A stretch of DNA of 64,000 nucleotides, from the NCBI RefSeq assembly GCF_001642475.1, contig NW_019174013.1, positions 1-64,000 of the forward strand. Direction: 5' to 3'. Origin of the DNA: Fonsecaea monophora. Taxonomy: Eukaryota; Ascomycota; Eurotiomycetes; Chaetothyriales; Herpotrichiellaceae. The translations under genes were made by a program, and so were the position numbers. Every line of letters begins with the position of its first letter. The stretch's first letter is position 1. Under the pieces are notes generated by a model. It did not search any database. It was not told the origin of the DNA and saw only the letters and a list, made by a program, of their open reading frames with translations. Below, in pieces: positions 41,714 to 52,706 of the stretch.

Positions 41714-44179
41714 ATGTCTGGCTTCTATGCACGCTATGTGCCCTCTCCAAAAGGGACTTCCACCATCCCAGATACCACCGAGAAACCTTTGTCGAACGGG
41801 GAGAAGCGCAAGAGACACCAAGAAGCCCCGACGCAGGAGAAGAAGCGTAAGAAGCTGAAAACCTCCAAACCGTCAGATCAACAAGATGACACGCCTCCCC
41901 TCAACGCTTCAGAGAAAACCGGTGTGGTCGCCGAAGACCCTCCAACAGCGGCCGCGAAGCGAATCTTAGACAAATATCGCGTTACTGAGGGTTCAGAGTT
42001 TCAGCCTACTTCAGTTACAGATGAGCCCAAGGTCTCGGATGGACTGCAACACGAGAGTTCCAACCTGGAAGATGTGATACAAGAAGCACATAACAAGTCA
42101 GGAAGCAAGAAGAAGGAGAAGCGACGAAAGACCCGCGAACACCATGAAGAAGAGGCAGATGTTGCAGCCTATGCACAGAAGCATAGCACACTGCTCACAA
42201 AGTATGAAAAGGCGAGAGAACACGATCAGACAGAAACAAAGATCAACGATGCACCAGATGAACCGCCCACAGAACTCCATGGACTTGAACCCATCCCTCA
42301 ACCAGAGCAGATAGACATAGCCTCAGAGAAGCCAACCTACTCGATCCTTCCACCTTGGCAAGAGAACCCATTAGTCGTCCCTTTGGATCTAACCTCAACT
42401 TTCGAGTCACTTGGTGTTCAAGAGCCCTTGTCGGCAAATTTGAAAAGACAAGGACTGCGATATGCATTACCAATACAAGCATCGGTATTGCCATTATTAC
42501 TTAATGGCCCTGATCATCATTCAGGCGATCTTTGTGTTTCGGCCGCTACAGGCTCTGGTAAAACTCTCTCATATGTCCTCCCCATTGTGGCCGACTTGAA
42601 GGATATCCCGGGTACCAAGCTCAGGGCGGTTATTGTTGTCCCAACACGAGAGCTCGTAAAGCAGGTACGTGATCTGTGCGATGCTTGTGCAGCCGGGACT
42701 TCTCTTAAATTTGCGACCGCCGTGGGAAGCAAGTCTCTTACCGAGGAGCAAGATCTGCTTATAAAGGAAGACAAGATCTACGATCCAGAGGAATACGAGC
42801 GATGGCAACAGAGACCCATTGACTGGACCGACTTTTCTCTACCCAAGCTGGCCCAAACTGTCAGAGATGTGGACCCAATGGAGTGGGTGGGATATGTCAC
42901 ACACTATAGATCAAAAGTGGATGTACTAATCACGACGCCCGGTCGGTTGGTCGATCATCTCAAGTCTACTGTGGGCTTCACGCTCAACGATGTGAAGTGG
43001 GTGGTTGTGGATGAAGCAGACAGATTACTTAACGAAAGTTACCAGGAATGGATTGCCGTGGTCAAGCCAGCTCTAGAGTCGAGGGCGGCTACTCTGACGA
43101 GGGACCAGATTCTACGCCACATGAGGATGCCAATACCGAAACGAAGTGTCACCAAGATCTTGCTTTCCGCTACCATGACCCGTGACTTATCCAAGCTCAA
43201 TGCTCTGGGGCTATGGAACCCGAAACTAATCGTGCTGGGCGGTAATCAAGAGAAGACAAGGATGACAGGAGTCATTAGATCTCCTGAACGTATTGATGAG
43301 CTGGTGCAGAAAGACAGCGAAGTTGTCCATCTTCCCGAGACCTTGGAGGAAACCGTGATTCCTGTCACTAACGCTGCCGAGAAGCCATTGTATCTCCTGG
43401 AACTTCTACACAATCATATCGCACCACCTCAGAAGCTGCTGAATGCGGACAATGTCGCTGGGGTTTCTTCATCACATTCGGGCGTCGAGTCAGACTCCAC
43501 TTCGACATCAGAATCCAGCTCAGAAGATCTGACATCTTCAGAAGATGAGCAGGACTCGGACTCGAACACTGAATCAGACTCACGCGCGGGCTTGACACCT
43601 ACCAATGTCAGCTCAAAGAAGCACCCAGAAAGCCAGAAGACACCAGCAGTGGCCCGAGCACTGATTTTTACCCGGTCGACCGCATCAGCTACCAGACTCT
43701 CTCGATTGTTACAGATCATTGATCCTCTCTTGGCTCCCCGAATTTCTACCCTGACGCGCAGCACTGCCTCATCTGCCTCATCACGACGGGCCTTGGCTTC
43801 ATTCCGCAGGTCAAAGATATCAATCTTGATCGCGACAGACCGTGCCTCTCGTGGGCTGGATGTCCCGGGTCTTGAGCATGTCATCTCGTATGATGTGCCG
43901 AACAGTCCTTTGACATATGTGCATCGAGTGGGCCGAACTGCTCGAGCCGGGAGAGCTGGCCATGCATGGACATTCCTTGAACATAGAGAAGCAGCTTGGT
44001 TTTGGCGCGAGATCGGGGGTAAAGTCAAGCACGCAACATCGAGAACAGGCATTGATGGTATTTCAATCAAGAGGCAAACCAAGATTTCAAAACTCCATTT
44101 GAGCGTCGAGGGAGTAGAGGTCAAAAAGCGATACGAAGCGGCTCTGCAGCAACTAGAGAAAGAAGTGTTGGGCAAGTGA
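41714..44179 (+). CDS. DBP6: DEAD-box RNA helicase DBP6 (DDX51-like)
   Basis: A single exon of 821 residues. Helicase motifs are in order: Q-motif region (QASVLPLLL), motif I ATGSGKT (278-284), Ia VVPTRELVKQ, Ib TTPGRLVDHL, motif II DEAD (433-436), motif III SAT in LLSATMTRD, motif IV region ALIFTRSTASATRL, and motif VI HRVGRTARAGR. Dbp6 works in early assembly of the 60S ribosomal subunit in the nucleolus. The placement next to Dbp6/DDX51 rests on the pattern of the insert between Ia and Ib (YDPEEYERWQQ.. WTDFSLPKL) and the C-terminal ending. The first ~210 residues are Lys/Glu-rich with KKRKKLK, a nucleolar-type signal. Within domain 2 there is a Ser/Asp/Glu-rich insert (about 590-630). Length is within the fungal range. 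Confidence 0.95.
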   Translation: MSGFYARYVPSPKGTSTIPDTTEKPLSNGEKRKRHQEAPTQEKKRKKLKTSKPSDQQDDTPPLNASEKTGVVAEDPPTAAAKRILDKYRVTEGSEFQPTSVTDEPKVSDGLQHESSNLEDVIQEAHNKSGSKKKEKRRKTREHHEEEADVAAYAQKHSTLLTKYEKAREHDQTETKINDAPDEPPTELHGLEPIPQPEQIDIASEKPTYSILPPWQENPLVVPLDLTSTFESLGVQEPLSANLKRQGLRYALPIQASVLPLLLNGPDHHSGDLCVSAATGSGKTLSYVLPIVADLKDIPGTKLRAVIVVPTRELVKQVRDLCDACAAGTSLKFATAVGSKSLTEEQDLLIKEDKIYDPEEYERWQQRPIDWTDFSLPKLAQTVRDVDPMEWVGYVTHYRSKVDVLITTPGRLVDHLKSTVGFTLNDVKWVVVDEADRLLNESYQEWIAVVKPALESRAATLTRDQILRHMRMPIPKRSVTKILLSATMTRDLSKLNALGLWNPKLIVLGGNQEKTRMTGVIRSPERIDELVQKDSEVVHLPETLEETVIPVTNAAEKPLYLLELLHNHIAPPQKLLNADNVAGVSSSHSGVESDSTSTSESSSEDLTSSEDEQDSDSNTESDSRAGLTPTNVSSKKHPESQKTPAVARALIFTRSTASATRLSRLLQIIDPLLAPRISTLTRSTASSASSRRALASFRRSKISILIATDRASRGLDVPGLEHVISYDVPNSPLTYVHRVGRTARAGRAGHAWTFLEHREAAWFWREIGGKVKHATSRTGIDGISIKRQTKISKLHLSVEGVEVKKRYEAALQQLEKEVLGK

Positions 44180-47100
44180 CCAGGGGTGAATGGTTCAATC
44201 TGTGACATTATCTATATAAGCCCTAGTAACGCATTCAATTCGTACTCCTGGAAATCTCCTTCTGATCGACGAATGGGATCAAGGATACGATCTGCTGAAA
44301 ATTCTTGACGAGTAGAACAACCTCATGGGCGTTTCTCTTCTATGAGGCGGCAGTGTTCCGCAACCTCACTTTCGCTGCATCCAGAGCGCCTCTTCTTGAC
44401 TCTGGTATCTTATCGGGGGAAGCCGAGTGACTTGGATTCGTGCGACAGGAGGTGCATTCGATGAAGCCTTGAAGCCTTGGGCGTCATTGCTGTTGGCGTG
44501 GAGGGTGAACTACCCAAGTCGCGACTCACTGCGGCGCAATAGCCTTGAACAGCGACTTCGACCTCTTCACATTCCCTGCCAGATGCTACGGCAAAGACAA
44601 TTCGCGAAATGCGAGCGATACTTACGCCTGTCTTTCCACTAGACCTATCTTCCCCTCCAGGGCGATGCCGGAGTCAGCGACTGAAGCGGCTTCAGCTCAC
44701 TCAACCTCACCTCAGAGCCTAGTTCTTTAGAGCTCTAGCAGCGTTTCTTCAACTCACACACACAACAGAAATAGCCTCCTCAATACTTTCCTCTCTCTTC
44801 CTCCAACCTCGAAACCGATAGACACTTCGTCTGAAACATCCAATACTACGGTATATGATAGGCGGACATCGACCAGGGTGCTGATAGGACATCCGGAATT
44901 GTCTGTGATCCCCATGACTGCGAACCTGTTAGGATTATTTGCTGTACAAGAACGATCGGTATGTTCCGCGTCTCACTAGGAGATTTGCATGGCTATCAAG
45001 AAGCGTGATGATATTAAGGGAGCGCAGTTTCGACTCTTGTGATAGCCCCGATCCATCTTCCTAACCCGCAACATAGTGCGTGTTGTCGGCAATCATGTCC
45101 CCAACATCGGCGACTCAATCCGTCTCTACCTCCGATGTCAACTTGGATCGCGTCTTCGTCCTCGTCTCGTCTTGGCTGACTCACGTCGCAGGTGGCTGGG
45201 TTAACAGGCGAACTCTGGTAAGGGGCTGCTTCCAGTCATCATCCACAACGGGAAATCATCCACGAGGCTTTCAGACACTCTAGCAGCAGAATGAAGCTAC
45301 ATATCACGAGAGGCAGGACTACCCTGTTGGTATCGGTCACGCGGATGCAGCCATGTACCACGCCGTAACTGCGCTCCAACCACCGACCGTCAATTGTTGA
45401 CATCCTTCGAACTCACAGCCTAGATACCCTGCAGACGAGGTGACCGGGTCTCTGGTCTTTGTAACTGGCCAACGAGACGCAAGCCATTTGAGGCGATCGG
45501 CCTAAAAAGACGGTGACGAGATGGCTCCAGTGTCTACTTGGGTGATATCCCCGTCACCTCTACCCGTGGTGGGCATCTTCCCAAGGGCCCAGGTGGCTGC
45601 CAGGTTTGTGGAGTCCCCCTGAGTGAAGTCGACAAGTGCCGACCATCTCGATCGTCATCGATCTCAGACTGGGCTGATTAGCAAGATATTGGTCACCTCC
45701 CGTCCAAACCTGATCTGGCAGTCGAATTAACGTAAAATCAAACAATTCCTACGAAGCCTAACTACAAATGCACCAAAGAGAAACGGCCCTCGGAACACAG
45801 TCGTGGCCTCTCCGAAGGGCCGCCAACCTTTGGCTAACTCTGCAGTGTGTGCAGGCGGTGCTCTTTCGTATATCCACATGGTGACTGGTGGTGACATACC
45901 TAGACTTGCTGAGTTGAGCTTGCATCAAGACAGGTCACGGACAGCCTCAGTGGGCCAATTTCATTTTCCCCAACATGCGACTTAGTCAATATCGAGTTAT
46001 TCTGGGAGATCGGGCACGAATCTGACTGGCGGGTCTATCGATCCATTCGTCCTATTGCACGCTTTCTAGGCCTACCGTACCCTGCGACTTGTTCAAAAGA
46101 AATGATTCAACACGAAGCCCAGCTGTTGTGACCGATATGGTTGGAGGGTATCAAGCAGGAAGGTCTCGGATGACAGAAGAGGATATTCTAGTAAAGTGAC
46201 CTGTCCGGGTTTATGCTCCAAGTGGCTGCCATGCAACCGAGTGTCAGCTAATGTGAGACAGACCGAGTCGCTAGGGGCAGCAGGCTTCGTGAAGCATGTC
46301 AATGCTCCTGGACCCCAGCCAGCAGGTTTTATTGCAGATTGTATTGGGCCCCATCAAGTACAGACAGGATTCGGCCAAGGACCATGTCCCATCGAGTCAA
46401 CAGGTTCTTGTTCACGTAGCGAGGACACTTTTCCACTTCTTGAAATCACAACTTACTGAACAGGGAGAAAGCTTCGTGTCATTGCAAGACAATCAACCAT
46501 TCTTCCGTTCGGCCTTACATAGTACCGTCCTACTCCGACCTCGCTCCAAGGGATTTCGACGAGCAAACATCCATCCAACCACCAAACAAGATGAGAGGCT
46601 AGTAGAGGTAACCAAATCGCTGTCTTGTCATTTACTTGCTGGCTATCACATTCGATTGTCGGCAACAGATGCTTTCCCTCGGTCATGTACTTCCCTGACG
46701 CAGACCTCGAGACTCGAACCTGGGCCTCTCATCTATCTAAGAGTAGGACCATCCTTATGAGCTTGGTACGAAATGCTCTTTTTGGTGTATGGCGTGCCAC
46801 CGTTTTGGCGAATGCTGCTTTTCGGAGTAAAGAACTGTGGGCCTCTATACAATATATCTCGTCCATGTCTTCGCTGCTGACTCTTCGCAACATCATACAC
46901 TTTGAAACCCTGCACGAAAGAGACATCCATGTTAAGAGCTGCTATGCGAAGCTACACAAATTGTCCTCATGGTCCAGTTTCTGCGCACCTACCTTTTTCT
47001 TTGAAACTGCGTTGGCTCATGTATATACACACCCTGTTGAATACCCCGGCTGGACCTTCTCAACAGGATCGTGCATGAAATGGTAGATATCGGCTATAAA

Positions 47101-50100
47101 TCATGGAAAATTGACGAAATTCCTCAGTAGAGCATTTCATTACACTGCATTAAGAATGTGGAAGGTGGTATCAGTATTATTGTTGTAATAGCGACAAAAC
47201 GTAGGATTGGACACACCACAGACGACGTGGTCTGTCTTCAAATTCAGAGGCCAATGTTAAATTCCCCAGATGATCAGTCACATATCTTAATCTCGATTGG
47301 GACTCCTCTTGTCATCGCTCGCTGCAGGACGAAATTCACAAGAGAAAGAGCAGCCTTGGTAAATGACGGAATCAATTCATCAAAACGCTCCCGCGAACCT
47401 TTTTGGCCGTGATGCATTAGAAGTTTTTTCCACCTCAATGTTCGAGTCAATGAGCCCTTCGTCGATTCGAAGCTGCCTCTTTCCCTGCTCGCCGTTCATC
47501 TTTGCAGTCACCCGGCTGTAAATCACTCTTCCTGTGCAACGAATCCAGCTCTACCTCGACGGACACGAAGTCTCAGCTGCACCCAGAACCCATCGATTTA
47601 ATCCCTGCCGTCTTCTCCCGCTCCACCCATGACTGGCGCTTTTACTTCCCATCTTGGGTATCGCCATTACCTGAAACACAAAGGGCTATGCCCAGAAAGA
47701 GAGAGTAACTCTTGCGATGTTTAAACGGGTCAGACGAAGACTCGTCTCAGCCAAACCTCTCCAACCTCTCCTAATATCACTTCAACAACAGTTCCGAAGA
47801 ATATCCTGGCCCAAACAAACACTTGCCGGATCAAGGCTTTCGTGCGTCAGCGATACCTCAAAATCCAAATTCTTAGATCCTCTGGACCAGCCAGCAATTC
47901 TCATCTTGCATCTTCCCGTGGATCCATCATTCCACATTCGTCCATCGTGTGGCGAACTCGGGCTGCAACGCCCCCATGGGAACTCGGTACGCCGTTCGAG
48001 ACCGATGTTCCACGGATGACCCAACAAGTTTTTGGCAAGAGCCCATATACCACATTCCCTGCCGTCGCAGTCAAGGATGTAGTGCTCATTCTGTGAGATG
48101 GCTCGGAAAGGTTTCAAAACATGTTCAAACAACATCAGGAAGGAAATAGTCCCACATGAGAATAAATGGCCGGTTGTGTGAGGAAGGCTGAAGTCTTAGG
48201 GGCTACGCGTTTCCTCAAGAGGTTGTGAAGAACCCGACTATCATTGGAGCCCACAATCAGGCAAAGGGGCCAGATTGATCCTTCGATCACAACATGGAGG
48301 AGAGAATGAATGCAGAACCGTAACCTCTACACGAACTCAGAGGGATTGCAGGTAACCGACAATTACGTTGCCGCCCGGTGCTCATTTACAGTGCAAGGAG
48401 CTATTCAAATGAGACCGTCCACCGCAGTCACCTTGCCACGCTTGCCCAAACTGACTCCACTGATACCATGGTGGATCTTGGAGAGCGTCCAGGCGAAATC
48501 TCAGGTCATCAGCTTGTTCGGGTGAGTGAGTTGCGAGATTCAAAGGATGCTCCACAGAAACGTCGTCCCGTGGACCATTACCTCATCTGCTGCGCAAGCA
48601 TGGCTGACTATCCGGCCTCATTTCAGCATTGAATCTTCTTGCGGTATGTATTACCCGAGAAGCAGGACCTGCCCCCAGCAGAGGTTGAATCAACTCTACT
48701 TGCGAGTCCTGGTCATGAGCGGATACGAGCAGCTCCACGCCCTCTTCGACCAGCCAAGCACCGTCTATCTACTCGTACGAAGAGAAGGCTGAAGGATTAC
48801 AGCATGATTAGTGACTTCAGCCATCGCCCGCGCGACTGATGTCGTCGGGCGCAGACGGCTTGGGTTTTTGCTGTGCGATTCCTGATTTCCGGGACTGATC
48901 TATGCAAAAGGAATGTGCCATCCAGCTTAGCGAAGGCGACTTGCAGCGCACAATACACGAACTTCAGAGGACAGGATTCTCCCTCAAGGACCCGGGCTCT
49001 TCTGGTGCTTCCTCTAGCGGACCTTGCGTAATCACCACTCCGCATATCCTCCCCCCGGCTTCATGCCAAACTATTGGAAACTAAAGCCCATCGGGCAATG
49101 CCTGATGAATAATAATTAGTTGCTCAAGTTCCGGAGGCCGTTGGAGCCAGCCACTGCGACTGTTGACTCTTCAAGTTCGGCTCCTACATGACAGCGGCTC
49201 CGGTGGCCCAACCAGAATATCACGCCACAAAGTGCCGACTTGTGTTCGCTACCAGCCGTAATGCATCTTCCAGAATCGGAGGCTGACCTCGTTTATACTA
49301 AATGATCGACAGGCGGATACCGCGCGACACCATTCCCGACAACGACCCTTGCATATCCACTACTTTAAGCGAGGGCAGAAGGATGCTGTTACGAGAAACC
49401 CATGTGTCACTCCTGTCCAACCTTCTACAGCCTCATCACATCACCACAAGCACTCATAGCACCTCACCTCGCCCGCTCCTACATGACCTCAACCTGCTTC
49501 AGTCGCCGCTCGACCTAGCTGGATCTTGGGCCCACCCATCCACCTATATGAGTGGTATTTGAAGGCCAATCCTACCTTGGTCAGCGTCTCCCTCTTCCGC
49601 CCTTTGCTTGTTCCTACTACAAGCCGCTGCGGGTTTCGGGGTGTTAAAACCACCGGACCCTTCTGTTCTCGGGGACCAGACTAGCGACTATCTGGTCAGG
49701 AGGGGGAAGTAGTTCCCTCGTTGACCAGTGACAGCGCCTAAATCCTCATTCATTCAAAATTGCTCGAAGCAGTAATATTTCTGTCAGAGTCAGGTAAGGC
49801 CCGACCCCCTTCGGAAAACCCCCAAGTCTTGGGTTTCAGTCAGGAAATGCGACAACCGCAGCACTGTAGCATTGTAGAAGCCCATCGCCTCCCTTCCTAC
49901 CGGAATTTGGAGCAAGAAAAATGGTCTCTGAACGACAAATTCCAATTCCGCAAACCAAATCGCGAGTTGGGCTTCTCCGCATGCATTCGTACTGCATATG
50001 GGGAGGGTGACAAATGCCCGTCGCCGTGGGATTGATTGCCTTTCTGTCAAACGAGGCAAGTGAGATAAAAGGGGAGGAGGAGTCTTGACCCCAGAAATGG

Positions 50101-52706
50101 ACGGAGACTTGCCTGGTAGATTTCGCCTTTGCACTCCTTATTTGTATAACAGCCACCAAGTACTCGTAGGTATCTTGGTATTATGTGGTAATATGTCGTT
50201 GTCCAAAGAGGCAGGAGGTCGAAGAGGGTCCAGTAAATAGCTAGCTAGCCAGCCTAGGTAGTTGAATAGCTGATGGGCGCTGGCAACGTCCTGAGTGGCG
50301 AACTTGGACTTTTGGGCATTTCCCGAGTACGGGTACGAGTAGACAGAGAGAATGTTACTATTTGCTGGTTCTTTTGGAAATTAATCGTCGTATATTAATT
50401 ATGTATGTAAATATGGAACGAGGTCTCAACCTCGTCGTCGGAGCCAATGCGAAGTGATGCGATGTGCTGTGACATGATGTGGCATGATGTTTGATGCAAT
50501 GTAGATAGATGTAGATGCTACAATATGCAATGCAATGCAATGCCGTGCGCGACTCATTTTGAAATCATTTTTCGGGAGAAAAACAACAACATGGAAGTGC
50601 CTGGTGCCTGGTGCCTGGTGCTGGTGCTGGCTGCCATGCTTCTGTAAACAGCAAATCCCGTCCTGTCTCTCAGAGGCCAGGTCGGACAACAAGAACCGGA
50701 CGTCAACGGTTCTCGGAGAAAGATACCGAATCCAGTCCCTGGCCCCCAGGTATTCTGGTATCATACCAACCAACTCAGAAGCTCTCGCGTGCGGCACTGC
50801 CTAACGAGTGCTGCATCTTTTGTTGGCTGGAGACAAAGATCCCAGCATGTCCATGGGAATCGTGTGCCGTAAGTGGCTTGCACGGCGTCAGCGACTGAGA
50901 GCAGGCCCGCCACCCCTCGTCACTCTGCCTTGCTGACGAATCCAACTGTGCTTGGTGCTCGAAGGCATTCAAACAGACCCCATTTTCTGCTTTGGGGACC
51001 GGTTTTCGATATTCTAGCTCTTTCAGATAGCACTGTCGAAGTTGAGTCGCCACGGTTCATTGAGTCAACTACCGGCATTTGCTTGTTCGACCCACGTCGT
51101 CTGCCCACGGCCCGGGGCACTTCGGCGGTAGGACTCGAGGTAGAATGCAGGTCCTAATTAACCCATCCTCTGGATTTGCAGGAATCTTCCAGGAAAACGA
51201 CAAGAATGGAGGAGCTCCACTGGTGTTTCAACACGCAAACTTTTGTTTCCTGTTAAGCTGGCCTAGTTCTTGCCTCCCTTGAAACCCGAAACGGGGCATA
51301 GTCACGGAGTTCTGACACTCAGTATCGCAGGTTAGTCGGATGTTGTGGGTTGCGAGCGCAAGGCGACACGAGGCTCCCAAGCTCTTTTCGATATAGCTCC
51401 CCCAGTGTACAGATCAGTCAGGTTATCATCATCGAAAGTCTGCACATGTTGCAATCGAGGGGTTGTTGGAACAAGATGCGAGAAATGGTATGGAACGCTG
51501 CTGCCGGCGCAAGCGAGTAGCTGTGGAGACCGACATTGCGAGACTGTGCCAGGTCCTCGCATAAGCGAGATTCTCACCAACGAAGTCGATGTCGCCACGC
51601 TGAACGCCATGTTTTTGACGGTATGCCACCGATTCTTTCTGGCATTTCCCCTTCCGGCCCCATTTATGTCGCCTTAATGTGATACCAGACGCACATGCTT
51701 CCACCCTCTGCATGGGAACCCGAGATTCCGCAGCCGCGGTTACCCCATGTGTGCAAAGTACCTCGAGAGTAGTCCGAATTTCCCTTCCCATTGGCGGTCG
51801 AGTAGAACCAAAATCTCTTTTGGTATATTGCTCTCCCATTAGGAAGCTGACCCCTTCTGCTTCAGCCTTTCGTGCAGACCGGGATCGTGCACAATAGATG
51901 CAAGGTCCGACTGCGAGGTTTCACGCGGAACTAGAGTCACCGTGACCTCCCAGATCTCACTCCAGCATGACGCTCACAGCGCCATCGATTTTATGCGCTG
52001 TCATCCAAATATGCTGTAGAGATCCAAGGGGAGCACAGCTTGAAGTCAGCCAAGAGGAGTGGCACGCATATACGAACAGCCAAGATATTTTGCCATCTCG
52101 TTCAGAGGAGCCAATCTTCCAGTTCTCGATCCTTTGATCTTGCCCCACATCAAATACGAGTATACCGCACGCGCGAGACATCGAAGACAAATAGGCTATA
52201 TTTGTTTGAACATAGCCCATCCAAGCAGAGAGGCCGAGATAAATGGGAGAAAATAAGGCAGTCACTACCCACATTGTTGAGTAATGTAATGTCATGTCAT
52301 GCAGTTGTAACGTCAGATGAGGTGAGGTGAGGTGTGAGTGAGGGTGGGCGAAGCTGCTGAGCTCGCAGACTGCTCCGCTCAAGCACGACCTTGCCCAGTA
52401 TCTGCTCCGGTCCCTGACCACAAGAACAGAATACAGATTCTGGTGAAACACAGGACGAACTTCCGAAGGTTGCTGTGGCGGCAGAAGCGAACAAGGCGAT
52501 GATTGGTCCAAGCCGTCGGCCTGGGGCAGTTGCCAAAATGGTAAGAAACGACGAAGGAACGTGCTTGCCAAGCATCGGTGTGGCGTAATGCCACCCAGCT
52601 TAAGTAATCGGAGAAGGCGGTGAGGTCGTAGGTGGCCACAAGGGAACTCAAGGCTGTCGCGAGGACAGGGTGACACGATAGAGAGAATGCTGAGGTGCCG
52701 GTGAAT
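44180..52706. other. 8.5-kb region without a supportable gene
   Basis: Open frames of 60-140 codons occur on both strands but none carries a recognisable domain, and no chain of plausible exons longer than about 150 codons could be built. The stretch near 44542-44945 looks coding-like with an in-frame TAG at 44728-44730 and could be a decayed gene. A second open stretch in one frame, interrupted by a TGA, lies at 48378-48839. A tRNA-like fragment is at 46700-46755 (minus). Low-complexity ATG/TGATG runs lie at 50450-50545 and GGTGAGGTGAGG runs near 52318-52345. GC content is not visibly lower than elsewhere, which argues against heavy RIP. Confidence 0.5.
50597..50633. repeat. Short tandem TGCCTGG/TGCTGG repeats
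   Basis: Three TGCCTGG units followed by TGCTGG units in non-coding DNA of the gene-poor stretch. Confidence 0.75.

Noticed and set aside
43429..44208. 259-codon minus-strand frame over the 3' part of DBP6
   Set aside because: Antisense shadow of a well-supported helicase gene, no domain of its own.
46700..46755. tRNA-like fragment on the minus strand (GGTTCGAGTC with a preceding hairpin)
   Set aside because: The T-stem does not pair properly, the putative anticodon stem has an 8-nt loop, and no matching acceptor arms were found. It may be a relic; tRNAscan-SE would settle it.
51957..52676. 239-codon open frame on the minus strand just downstream of the BTB gene
   Set aside because: No ATG until about residue 128, no recognisable domain, and the composition (Ser, Leu, His, Cys mixed) looks like chance; likely 3' UTR of the BTB gene.
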